A DNA stretch of 64,000 bases from Parelaphostrongylus tenuis. Its lineage: Eukaryota > Nematoda > Chromadorea > Rhabditida > Metastrongylidae. A program made the position numbers and the translations under genes. The notes under the pieces were generated by a model. The model searched no databases. It saw nothing but the letters and a program-made list of their open reading frames with translations, and was not told the origin of the DNA. Below are positions 13,076 through 25,500 of the stretch, one piece after another; the first letter of the stretch is position 1; each line of letters starts with the position of its first letter. The stretch is from the NCBI GenBank assembly GCA_019055375.1, contig JAHQIW010007086.1, forward strand, positions 174,861 through 238,860, read 5' to 3'.

Positions 13076-13344
13076 ATATTACATATGCACAAAAATTTGG
13101 GAGTGTAGAGAATATTATGGGGCATCAGAAAGATTAACAAAATCCAAAACTTTTTCAAAGAAAGAAAAAAGAAATTCTTGATAAATAACGAAAATCACGC
13201 GCCTATAACGAAAATCTCAACTTCCGTCCACAAAGCGTTAAGAGGAGTTTCAGAATTCTGAAGACATAATCTAATCGTCTATTATCTGATAATAATAATG
13301 ATAATTTGGTTCTTTTCCTTTTAAAAGCACGAATGTCCAAGCCT

Positions 13345-14025
13345 ATTCCTTACGCTGGATATGAACTTTTCATAAAGAGTGTCAGTAATCATTCGCACGC
13401 ATAAATCTCTGGCTAGCGCTGTGCGTGGCCGGTTTTTTGGAGAGGCCCTTTTATCGCTGCAATATTCAAAATAAAATAATGTTTTCACATCGGCCGCATA
13501 ATTCAACTACTACTTCGCTATGAGCATTAAAAGCACATGTCAGTGTAGAGAAAATCTTTTAGTATTAAAGTCACGTGTTCAACTTGGAACTTCTTTCAAA
13601 GCAGAGAAACAACTCCTAATCAAATAACAAAAATCGCACTCCACATAGGCGCCAGCGATCGAAAAATCGCGACAAACCCCTCGCCCCAGTCTACATCCTG
13701 CGAGTTGGCCAAAGAACACATTTTCCGCTTGAGTGTATCAATCTTATTTTCCCTGCTACACTGCAGATAAACGACCTTTCCAAGAAATAAACACAGCGTT
13801 GAAATCGTTCGATCTTACGCGATCTAGTGATTATTAACAGTCTAAAGAAAAGGCTCTGTCTTACGAGAAAAACATGTGTGTGGAACACAAATGTTCTACT
13901 TTCATTGAAAGGTTATAATAAATACTTTTTCAGAAACTGGCCACATAAGCACTATTCAAAGTCCAAGCTATCGAATGATTCCTCACACTGTTTATGAAAA
14001 ATTCATACCCAGCGCAAGGGATATG
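13345..14025. mobile_element. MITE-A copy 1
   Basis: The left end (ACGCTGG..TATGAAC..TTTCATAA..TAATCATTCG) is mirrored at 13,966-14,022 (CGAATGATT..TTATGAAAAATTCAT..CCCAGCG). Terminal inverted repeats are about 55 bp and total length about 680 bp. The interior contains TCTCTGGCTAGCGC, shared with the copies at 14.25 and 20.04 kb. No transposase is present, so it would depend on a partner element. Confidence 0.8.
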
Positions 14026-14249
14026 CTTGCAAATTTGTGCTAACAAATGGAAAAGTACCGATATTCGAAGCTTGTTGATAAGAACGCAGAAGTTAGTCAC
14101 CTGGATAGCAGTTCTTGGCCCGTCACTAATATACCATAACGAAATACTCTAATTTTTTCAAGTCGGGAGCATGTATTCCGCTTCTCCGGTCACCGAAATT
14201 CAACTAAAGCACATGATAGTTTGACTGTCTACATGCATACTAAACGCTT

Positions 14250-14945
14250 AAACAGAAGAACGGATTCTTGTCGATCATAAGGCGAGAATGAATATCCGTA
14301 TTCAAAAGCTCAAATCTCTGGCTAGCGTGGTACGTAGCCGCCTTTTTTTTTCGAAAAAAAAAACCCTATTTAGCGCTGTAAAATTCGAAATAAAATTATA
14401 TTTCACGCTGCGCAATTCAACTCTTACTTTGTTGAAAGCACGGAAGGCATATGAACGTATGAATAAAGTCTTTTGGTGTCAGAGTCATACGTTCAACGGA
14501 GTACCTTTTGTAACGGAGAAAAAATTTCTAATCGAATGACAAGAGTGGCACTCCTCCAAAGCTCTAGTAGATCAATTGTGGCCGGCCGGTGCATCGAATT
14601 TGAGGGCACCAGAGCTCCGGACCGTAGATCAGTTTGTGAACAAGCAAGCCGAGTGTGTGAAACACGATCTCTTTTTCCTGTTCATTGCAGAGAAACGCAC
14701 TTTACAGCAAACAGACACTGTGTTGAGATCGCCGAATCCTACGTTATTAAATGATTATTGATAGTCCAAAGAAAGAGCTCTGCCTTGCGAGAAAAGCGCG
14801 TGTCTGAGAAACACATAGATTTCCTTCTGTAACAACGTTAATAAAAAGTTTTTTCAAAAACCGGCGACGTACCAGGCTAGTCAGAAATTTTAGCTTTTGA
14901 ATGATTGCTCCCTATGAAAAACTCCTGTGCAGCGAATGGGGTCGA
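14250..14945. mobile_element. MITE-A copy 2
   Basis: Same layout and interior as copy 1 (AAATCTCTGGCTAGCG near 14,315; right end CTTTTGAATGATTG..CTATGAAAAACTCC..GCAGCGAATG near 14,900-14,937). It lies a few hundred bases from copy 1 in the same orientation. Confidence 0.8.
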
Positions 14946-15009
14946 ATTTTGAAGTGGCTAAAAAAAGAAGAAACAAAAAGAAAACATGAAAATAGAAAAA
15001 AAAGGAAGC

Positions 15010-15115
15010 CTCTGTACGATAAGTAAGACTCCGGATGCCACACAGGAGACGAGCCCTTGTCTCATTCATACCGTAAATGCACTCATGCTACCACTGCACC
15101 ACCAAAGCTGTTGTT
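15010..15115 (-). repeat. tRNA-like head of a degenerate SINE
   Basis: On the minus strand GGTGCAGTGGTAGCATGAG resembles an A box and GGGCTCGTCTCC a B box, with the usual spacing. No acceptor stem can be paired, so it is not a functional tRNA. Confidence 0.4.
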
Positions 15116-15225
15116 CTGTTATCACTCTCCCTGCGATATGGGGTATCGAAGATCACAGTCAACGGGCCTAGTTCAGTAGCACATTAGCCATCAAACCCAG
15201 TGAGCTAATAGTTAATGGCACTAAC

Positions 15226-15601
15226 CAGTTATCTGACGCTGGTTTTACTTCCGCCCATGGTTCAGAGTTTCCTTTGTCACGCAGCACCATTAGCATATGG
15301 TTATAAAATTATGAGATTGCAACAGAGCAGCAAAATATAATTTTCCTGTAAAAAAAAGCAACTAAACTCAAATTTACCTGAGGTAGAGTCAAATAAAATG
15401 GAAGCAAACTCTTACGAAAATCTGTGTTTTCGATGATATCCTTCAAATAAATTTAAAATAAGTACCATGGTTCTCCAAAGCAAGATCAAACAATCCCGTA
15501 TTATCACCATCGTGTTCAAGCACGGCCAAACGCATAATCGACTCCAAACGTGAACAGTCAACATCAACTTGCTTCCTCTGGACGTCTCTCGAAAACGACA
15601 T
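15226..15601 (-). CDS. Unrecognised gene, first two exons
   Basis: Exon 1 (15,466-15,601) starts MSFSRDVQRKQVDVDCSRLE and ends ..FDLALENHG at a GTACTT donor. Exon 2 (15,226-15,345) follows a TTTTTTTTACAG acceptor and continues in phase with GKLYFAALLQSHNF. It then runs into a stop, while the next frame continues YNHMLMVLRDKGNSEPWAEV to a GTTAGT donor. One missing base in the A4 run at 15,305-15,308 (T run on the coding strand) would join the two. I do not recognise the family; the piece is soluble-looking and acidic at its start. Further exons were not found downstream, where MITEs and SINEs begin, so it could be a partial gene, or an intact gene with long repeat-filled introns. Start choice: the first ATG, preceded within 25 bases by an AG. 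Confidence 0.55.
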
Positions 15602-15929
15602 CGTTCAGTGAATGCTTTGACATCAAACAAAAAGCATATATTTAGTTCACGCTACAATAGCTTCCCATCGTAGGTAGCTGATACAGCTTCTAATTCCTTC
15701 CCAAACTTACTTTCAAAGTCGTGATCCTTTGCGCATCTACCTAAACGAGAACAATTCATTAATGAATGTCACCCAGCAAAGAGATATAGATAGAATGATT
15801 GCCCGAGGTATGGGTGAAACACAGCGGGTTTCTCCCACCTAGGGTCAAATGTTTTGATGTCATTCAGTATCATTTTATCACTTTATTTGACCCGTAACAC
15901 GGTTTTTTCTTACTGTGTGAGTTCCAGCA

Positions 15930-16150
15930 ATCTAGTATTCATTTCGCCTGCTCGCTTGCTTGCGGATTTCATCTTCTTCATGAATGTGGTAGAATACTGG
16001 CCAAGCACGTCTTCTCACAGTCTTGAAGATAGTAAGGCTGGAGCGTTCCGTAAGGTGATCGTTATTGATTGCGGTATAATGATGGGAATTGTGGGAAGAA
16101 CTCCGTGTCGAACCACGCCGAGCCTCACTATCCACTCGGCCACAGCGCGT
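15930..16150 (-). repeat. SINE-B copy
   Basis: On the minus strand it opens with TGTGGCCGAGTGGATAGTG (A box) and GTGGTTCGACAC (B box). A body with GGAACGCTCCAGCC, AGAAGACGTGCT(T/C)..CCAGTA and GAAGAAGATGAA follows. The same order occurs at 24.96, 25.97, 26.99 and 61.09 kb. Confidence 0.8.
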
Positions 16151-17030
16151 CAACTAATGGTCATTTGACATGTAGCTTTAAAAGTAGTGGGTTGCAGATG
16201 GCAACATGTGGGAATAACCAAAACGAAGCAAAATGATATCACAGAGCTCCATATAAGGAATCACATTTTCATAAGAATGAGCAGATTTACTTGTCAATGA
16301 ATTCAGAATAATTAATTGATGACGCAAGTATGGTACGTAGACATTGGATTCATATCCGCCGTGATTAGATCCATGTTAGAATTCGGGTTCGATTCTGTTT
16401 GATGGTGCTTAAATACGCCGAAAATCAAGGACCGGCTTTGCAGAAATTTGTTATACTGTTCAATAGTATTGATAGTTGTCTCAACACTCACATCAGCCAC
16501 AGTCTTCAAAATTCTGCGAAACGGATGGGCAGTCAGAAGGAAAAATGCCAGAATACCATAAGGAGCAAATTATTTGATCCTGTCAGTATCACAGTTCCAC
16601 GATTGGAGAATGGAGTAAACATCTCGTGAAGATGTCGTTACGATAAAGCGATAACTTCAGCCGACTACTACCACAACGTTAGCTAGATAGAGTTCAAGGT
16701 CGCCCCTTTTAACACTGGATAGTGAAAGATTATTTTCAATGGCGAGAAAAACACATTTTTGGTATGCTTGGTAAACACTGCGATATCTTCGCTCTCGAAA
16801 GTGTTCCAGATAGATTGGGGAATGATAGACTTTGAAACGGATGTAAGGGCATCTGAAATTGTCATGAAAACTCATAAATATGCGGTATTATTAGCAGGTA
16901 GAAGACGTAATAATTCACCTAGCGGAGGCAACAATAAGCCTGACTACGAGTAGCAAAAAATTCGAAAACGAACGAGAGTAGATCCTTCATTGAAGGCATT
17001 GACACTATATTCGCCAATAAAAATCTTAAC
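16150..17030. other. No recognisable feature
   Basis: Short open frames only; no repeat family or exon-like segment that I can support. Confidence 0.4.
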
Positions 17031-18200
17031 TAACGCATATGATTTGTATTCGCAATTCAAGGAATTTTCTTGAAAAAGTCCTGCCAATACTATTTGATCC
17101 TTTGTGAACGGAGTACATTCCATGATATGCAAGAGCTTTCTTAGCTTTTCCACCAGACAGAGTCTATTCATCAAAGTTTTGGTAATCATTCGACGGCTTG
17201 ACAAACGCAGATCTCGACGATGTACTTTGTTTCAAAAAAACCTCTTTGAGCACCGTGGAAGCAAAAAACTATCATACTTCATCCTCTATTTCTTTTCTTT
17301 GCTCGGCTGGAGTCTATAGACAGATTTTTTAGAGTTTCGATGGTCACTTGGTACCCTCAGCCTGGATAAATCTAAAACACTGAGTTTTTTTTAAAAAATT
17401 TTGACGTAGTGCTGTAAGAGCGAAAAGAAGAATACATATTACTCTGAGAGTTTTCTCTGCAAATATTAGGTATACTGAGCATGTCAGATAAATTATGGAG
17501 TATCAAATTAAACAAAAACCTAGAGGGTGCTTTTGAATGGAGAAAAAAGCCGAATTGAATAGCGAAGAATGCGCGCCGCCTGTGAATCGCGCTGAGCGAT
17601 CGGCCAACGGCCATCCTCAAAGGGTTAGTGAAAATCATACTTATTGAATAGTTACGCAAAACCTTTATAAAGCACAAAATTTAGGTAAATGTTGAGCCCG
17701 CGATAAGACAAATGAAAAAAACCGATAACGGATCGTTTGTCTTGACAAGATCCAATATTCATTTGTCCTCGGATAATCGGAAAGAACCAAGAACAGATAC
17801 AATGAGGCGTTAATTTATACTACAACCTAAACACGAACAAATTTTTTTGTGTAAATTTTCGGTGCAGATGAATCTTTTCCACGGTGCACACAAACAAACA
17901 AACGCTTTCTGAATCTCTTCCTCGCTACCGACGCCTAAGAAGAAGAGATTTTCTTAAATATGGAGAATGTTGAGAGGCTCAGCTCTTACAATTCGTTCTT
18001 CTAAGTATCGCTGGTAAAAACGACAAAAGACACATACGCCTCCATGTTGACGGTACCTTCATCGAAGATTTCCGTCCTCCTCAAATCATTTGACTATTTT
18101 GTACCATCCAAAAGTGACATCTGTCGGACTAGATATCATCCTGTCGCACTTCCTGAAATAAACTTTCTTTGCTCGGTAATTATAGACAAGTCAGAAATAC
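17030..18200. repeat. Dispersed repeat, second-half copy
   Basis: It shares ordered blocks with 6,600-7,830 (TTGTATTCGCAA, TACTATTTGATC, GTAAATGTTGAGC/GTGAATGTTGGGC, CTCTTCCT, TTTCTTTGCTCGG), separated by unequal insertions around 17,100-17,650. Confidence 0.5.
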
Positions 18201-18594
18201 AATCTATTTATTTACGCTGATATGGAATAGTAATGCTTGCGTGCCGTGGGTGGCTTCCATGGCGAGTTTGGACGCAGTTCAAATTGCAGTTCTTGTCCAG
18301 ACTGGGTTCCAGACTCCGATCAATACTAACTAAACTTTCTTGGTCGATCCACATCTGCATCCCACAACTGCAAGCAAATGTAGTCCGAGTTACGACTAAC
18401 AACTGCCTTTTAATGAACTACTCATGTTCTGTGCTCATTCGTAATCTGACAATTCTTGCTTATTTGCTCGTCATTTACAGATCAATTTGAATTCAGTGAT
18501 GTTCGACAAAAAACCATGCCGTTAAGAAAAATGGAGTGAAAACCTACAGTTTATAAACCTGAAAGGACATGTCAACAATTCGAATACTAGACGG

Positions 18595-18720
18595 CGTTAG
18601 AAGTAACCGAATGCACATCTGACCTTTACGCTGACTTGTGGCAGCCTATCGATGTATGGTGTCATGAAAGTGTTGCTGGCAGCCCAGACAAAACGAACAC
18701 CATCATTTGTATAATCCCAG
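18595..18720 (-). repeat. SINE-A fragment
   Basis: Body blocks only (GAATGCACATCTGACC, GCTGACTTGTGGCAGCCTA, CCCAGACAA). The tRNA-like head is missing. Confidence 0.55.
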
Positions 18721-19571
18721 AGAAAAAAAAAACTGGCAGTTAACCATCCTCGCAAACTTGCATTATGTCATACTCAGCGTAATAGACTCCCAACGCCGAA
18801 GTCACCGATGATTTTAGACTTAGTGCCACCACTTGCAACAAGGTGCTGCCAGTTGCTTGAAAATCCAGAGCAAAACTGGAGTTAAGATGGAGCTTATTGA
18901 TGTAGACATGTTTATCACTTCAGAGAAGAAAGTTTCGGTTGAACATATGGGTTACGCACTCACCTGAAAAAGACGCCTACGACTATGTGTGTGAAAAGAA
19001 ACAGTACAGTGCTCTTCGCAACTGAAGCCTAAGGAGAAACCGTTAGTTGACGTCTCTCAGGACTCTAAAAAGCGAGCACTCTAAAGGGCAAGAGCTTCTT
19101 AGTTTCATTTAGAAGTAATTACTCTAAGTCACCTTGCACATTGCGTGGATCGGATGTCGTTCCGATAAAGACTCTCGGCTTTTATCATCTCCCTAGCAGC
19201 ATAATCTCCACCCCTTACATGTAAGAATCACCTCACTCAAATTTCCACTGAAATCTACTCAGGAAAAAACCATTCTTGTTCAGTGTTTAGAAAAACAACA
19301 GGCACACCTTCATATCATGATCATGACAATAGGTCCTTCAACAACAAGAATTACAGAGTCTTCTGAATAGGATCAACAATGGTACAGGAACAACAAAACA
19401 GATTTTCAGATGACAAACAATAGACAAATAATATGCATGAAATTGAAAGAGACTGGGCCTCATCCCGTAACGTAACTGAATTCGTAACCAACAAGACGAA
19501 TAATAACTGAAGCAAACCGAGAAGAGATTATCACTATGTTAACACGTTCGCAAACGCGCAACAGACGAATC

Positions 19572-22500
19572 TCAGTCAATTTCATACTGATCGGCCTTGT
19601 TGGAAACTATGTTGAAGCAAATAGCAGCCATGCCAGCTCCAAGGCACAAGAACAACAATTGCCAGTGAAGAAGAAGTACAGAGCTGTAGTAGAATGAGGC
19701 ACAGGCCGCTAATGACTGAAAACACTAATTTTGAATGTAAATGCAATAAATCTGCTCACATCCATATTATACTGCTATCTTTTACTATAAGGTCTTTCTT
19801 TAAGGGGAAACACTGCGTTGTCAGAAAAGCTTCATATTACGATATGAAATGCTACGAACATTATCACAACAATGAATAATCACCGCAATCTTAACAACCA
19901 AAGCTATGAATTTTGCCAAACATATAATCGAAATAGCAACATCTGAGAAACCTTTGAGTGCAGGAAAACGAAACCAAATTACACCCCACAGAAGACATTT
20001 GGGCTTCTTCCCTTAGACGGCACGAGATGAACAAACGATCCATCTCGCTGGACGATAAATGCTTATAAGAATGTTAGTAATCACTCGAAAGATTAAACTC
20101 TGGCTAGTACCGTACGTGTCCGATATTTCAAATCACCCTTTCGTAATACTGCGAAGTTCAGAACAAAATTATGGGTTTTTACCTGATGAAGAAGGAACAA
20201 ATGAAAAACCGACCTCATTCGCTGGAGAGGAAATTTTTATAAGAATGTTAATACCCATTCGAAAGCTGAGACTTGAGGCTACAACCCCATGTCGTTGGTT
20301 TTTCAAAATACTTCTTCATAACGTTGTACTATTGAGGTCAAAAACTATGTTTCACACTCATCTTTCGCCTTCATTTCTATCACGCGTATAATTCGCTGGA
20401 AACCGAAAAGCATATCAATGTGTAGAGAAATTTTCGTAGTATCTTAGTGAATCGTTTTATCTGGAGTTCTTTCAAGGCGGAGGAAAAACTCTCAATTGAT
20501 TAACAGAATATCGATCGTCCCACCTCGCGCCACCGTCCCCTACCACGGCCATCGCCTTGACAGTCTGTAAACAATGTTACGAAAAATGCAATACTCGATC
20601 TTATTTTCTCTGGAAAACCGTACTTCCGGAAAATAAGCACATCGCTAGAATCAAAAAAGTACGCTGTCAGATGATCACTAATATTCTAAAGAAAGAGCTC
20701 TGTCCGGCGAAGTCTAAAGCACAAATTAAAAGACCAAAAAAGCTTAATCAAACACAATTTTGAGTTCTATGAAGCTTGTGCTATTCTTTGAGTACTAGTA
20801 CTCTAAGGAAGGAGTTTTGGCCAGCGAATTATAAGCAGGATAAGAAAAAAACACGTGATTTTATTTGAAAGTTACAACGTTATAAAGGTGTGTTTTAAAA
20901 AACCGACGACGTGGAGCTGTAGCCTCTAGTCTCAGCTTTCGAACTGTTACTAACACTCCTATGAAAAATTCTTGTTCATCGAATAAGATCGATTTTTCAT
21001 TTGTTCCCCCCTAACCAGAAAGAACCAAATCATAATTTATATAGACAGCGAAATTCTTCTATTACATAGCTGCTGGAAGCAGGAAAAGTACATCGTCGTG
21101 TAGGAGAAATACTGCAATATCAGTGTCATACGTTTTTATCTGGAATTTCTTTCGAAGCGGAGAAAAAATTCTAATCGAATGACAAAAGTCACACTTTACA
21201 TGTAACACGTCAACATACTCCAATCTGTCGATGGCGGGCACCAAATCTACTCCGACCGTTTATTAGCCGATAAAGAGACGCGCCGATTATATGAGATTCG
21301 ATTTTATTTTCTCTTTTACACTGCGGTGAAAACGGTCATTCCAAAAAATAAGCACGGCGTTGGAATCGTGGTGACTTAGCTATCGAACGATTACTAATAG
21401 TCTGGAGGAAAAGCACTGCCTTGCGAGAAATATCCCCGTGTGAAACACAAATGTTTTCCTATCGCTCAAGCACAATTATAAGACTTTGAAGAACACCTAC
21501 GTATGGAACTGTCCAGAGTTTTAAGCTTTCAAATGATTACCAACACTCTAATGAAGAGTTCTTGTTCACCGAGGGGATCGTTTCTTCATCCCGTGTCGTT
21601 TAATGAAAAAGTACCAAAACTTGTAAGACCACGATAGATAAAGGATCAAAGAAGGATAAAGCTATCGATGTGGATCAATTCGTAAGGGATGTGTCGCGTA
21701 TTCAGTTCCATTCATAGCATCGAAGAGGTGATTGAATACGTATCTGTCTCTAACATTGACTTGCCGTGGTCTACCATGTATCAAGTGAGTGCTGTATCCT
21801 CCAAGAGAAATCTGGTAGCAATTCGTAGATCTTTGGAGGATTGAAAGCTTTGTGAGTTCTCTTCATTACTATTTGAGTCAACATGTCATGTGGTCTAGTA
21901 GGGCTCTTGTACAGCCCGATAACGTGTTTCGACTTTACAGTCTCGTCAGTCGGGCAAAACCCGTCGCCTTTCAATCTTTTTATGAACTTTGTGAGTCCTA
22001 GGCACGAAATCGAACCAATGACTATCGAGTGATGGATCAGGTATGCGCCGCAGAGCACCCCCAGTCATTGCGTCTCACGCGCTCGGTAGACGATATAGAT
22101 ATGTTTTGTACCAAAGAAACGAAATACATGAATGGTTTGAATGCTTTGGAAAGATAGAAAGGACATTGAACCGACCTGAAAGAACTTGAACAACGCAAAC
22201 GCACAGGATGACTGATGCTTGTACATTATACCAATCAGTGTATAAATCTGCGTATTCCAGCACGAATCAGCCATACCGAGGAAATAGCCAATCAGTATCG
22301 CTACGAAGATGCTGAAATATCAAGGAATCACATTAGATCTTCACGTTCACCCTGTTCATAACTAAATCACGAACACTATGATTCAGGAGTGTTAGCGTCG
22401 TAGTATACGCCTTAATTATTCTGCCAAACTACACATTACCTTGGTTCAATATACCCAATAGCCGAGGTCTTGTGCAACGGTGACTCCATTGGTAGATTCA

Positions 22501-25500
22501 GAAAGCATAGAAAGAACGCCATGATGTGCAGAATCATTCCAAGGATCACAACTTGAGAACGGCTGAGTGGATTACTATGAGGGAACACACCAAATACCAA
22601 TCCGCCTAAAAAATTGCAACAGATTAATGAAGGTAGAATAGAGCTTTAAACTCTACGCGCTGAACACTTCCTGAGAAATACGTCATGAATTCAACTCCAT
22701 TCGTAACATTACAGAGGTGAATGGATGCATATCTGACCCGTACAGTGACTTGCGGTGGTCTACCGCTGTATCAAGTCAGTGGTGCTGTCCTTCCCGACAA
22801 GTCTATGCACCACCTCACCTATCTAGGATCGAATCATCGACCACAGTTTGATCAAGCAGTAGTGGCACAGAGCACCTTCAACCACTGCGCCACACGCGAC
22901 ACTGAGATTAAACTTAATCGACTATACATACCACTGATTTGTCCGAAACCCAAAGCCAATACGACGTAGGAAATTATCTTCTCTGATCCCATGTTCAAAG
23001 CAGTTGATGCCGAAATACAAGATGTGTACACTCCTGAATATTCATGTGGCTATCATCTCTTATACAATGAGTCAAACACTCAATACCTGTATAGAATGTG
23101 GTTTCAATGCCGCTAAACAGGAAGCACACAGACAAGAGTACCATCTCCTTTGTGGCAAGAAGACAGAATGTATTTCCTAAAAAATAACTTCTGCAATACT
23201 CAAAAAGTGAAGCTGTTTTGTAATACTTACTGAAATCCTCCCTCCATAAAGTGGGCACCACAGTGATAGAAGACGACGAGACATCTAATTCGTCCACATT
23301 TTCATCGAAAAGAGGTTCTTGAAGCGTCTCTTCCACTTAAAATAATCTTTCAACAATTGAGTAATACATTCGATTCCAATGGCGGTACGTTGACTTACAG
23401 CTAAACGGCGGAGTTGCAGGGAGAGTACATAAGTAATGACACCGGCACTTGAAACGATCGCGAATACAGTATAGAGAAGTCGATACGAAGACGGAAAATC
23501 ACTGAACCACCTCAGATTTTGTCTCGTTAGATGAAATCGTCGTGTCTGGTCTCTAAGATAAAGAATCGATACCTCTGATTGAGGACGAAATAGAGGAAAA
23601 CGCCTCCGGCAACTAGGGACGACTGCAGCATCGCCCATAGAATGCCGCTGTTTCGAGCGATTTTTCCTTGCCTCGAGAACTGTACCAGGTATGTTCCATT
23701 TGCTGTCCATAGCACTTAAATAGATTGAGATAAAATGATTGATATGGTAATTCAGACCAGGCCACTATTAGAAAGGCTAAAATATAAATCTCTCCGAGTT
23801 GATTAGTCCCTAAGTGATGCGCTAGATGCACTCAACCCCATTCGTAGCAACGTAGAGGTGACTGAATGCGTGAATGTTCTTCACAACGACTAGCAATGGC
23901 CCACCGATGCATCGCACCAACTCACCTATCCCTGAACAATGAAAAGCTTAGTGAGTCTTCAGCGCAGGACTAAACTATCGACCATTGATTGGTCGAGCAC
24001 GTGTGTCTCATAGAGCACCTCAGTGGCTAAAAGTGCTCCACGACACAAGCGTCGTCGATGATCTCAAACCGTGCTCAAGGCTCGCCAAGCTTTCCATCCC
24101 TCAGAGCAAGTAAAATGGGACAAAACTTTTCCGGAGGATAGCAGCACTGACCTGACACATCGTTAGGCCATCGGGCGCCATTGTAAAGGCAAGTATGCAA
24201 TCAGTCAACTCAAACATTGCTAGAAAAAAAAACGAATGCAAGGCGCAACCCTCAAAGATTGATCAACGCCAGTGCAGTAATCCTTCTGAAATGAATGTGA
24301 AACTAACCGGCACTGCCTAGACCTAACACCGCCGAGAAAACGTACAGCAAATAGACGTTCAGAAATAGAAACTGGATCATAAACGATGTGTAACATACGG
24401 CTCCGATCACCTGGAACTTCATCTTTCAAAAGAACTAGTAATGGAAAACCTCAGAATACCATTACCTGAGCCCACTTGGTGCCAAGCACATTTATGATCG
24501 GTGGAGCGATCAGGGTAAAAAAGGTGAAGACGAAGTAGATGATGGCCAAGCTGAACAAATCGAATCAATAGATCTAAGAAAACATCCACTAATTTCACAT
24601 ATTGATAGAAGAAATCCTTGTCTGTAGTCTAGACAAAAATCAAACCTGTAATAGCCACTGCTTTGAGTGATACCGGTGGAAGGATCATGCTGGGATAGGC
24701 TTCGTAGTATCGATATCTGAAATCAGGACATGACGAGTGAGCATCAGGATTTTTTTCAATCTTCTAAGGAAGATGAGAGTCACTCTGCTTCTCGCCGCCT
24801 CATTCATGCACTGTGGTGGAGCCGTCGCATCTTGTGGGAAAACCGGCAGACAGTCAGACAGCCAGACATGCTTGCACAGATAACAGAGGCGTTACGTTTC
24901 GTGGGAAAGCGATGGCGCGACGGCGCGACGCCGCCTGCCTATCAACGTTGGCTCTCAAAAGGTTATTTTTGCTCGATATGTTTCCACAGTGTTATAGCCT
25001 GATGACTGTGGCGTTCCACAGGACGTTCGTTGTTGACTGCCTAGAAGTGTTGGAGGTGAGGATCGATCCCACGCGCGTCGCGGCAAGCATCACAACCGTT
25101 CGGCCAGGGCGCATCCGTTAGGAATCTTCAAAAAAGCTTTAACACCAAGACACTAAAGGCATAAAGGAGAAATCTCCCCCGATATTGATTAAGCCCTGAG
25201 ATCGGACGCATCCGACTTCATTCGTACTCTTGTTAGAGGTGATTTTCTGTATATCTTGCCCATTCAATGGATCCCGGCAGCCTACCAATGTAGCAGTGCT
25301 ACTATCCTACCAGATAAATCTGGCATGAATTCACCGATCCTGAAGGGATCAAAGACCTAGGAAGTCTTGAGCGCGGAGTCGAACCATCGACCACGTGTGT
25401 CGCCATGCAGCCGTAACCACTGCGGCATACGTGCAACACGCATAACACTCAGCCGTCGCAAACATCGTCAGAAATAATACCGAAACATGGCGTTACCTCA

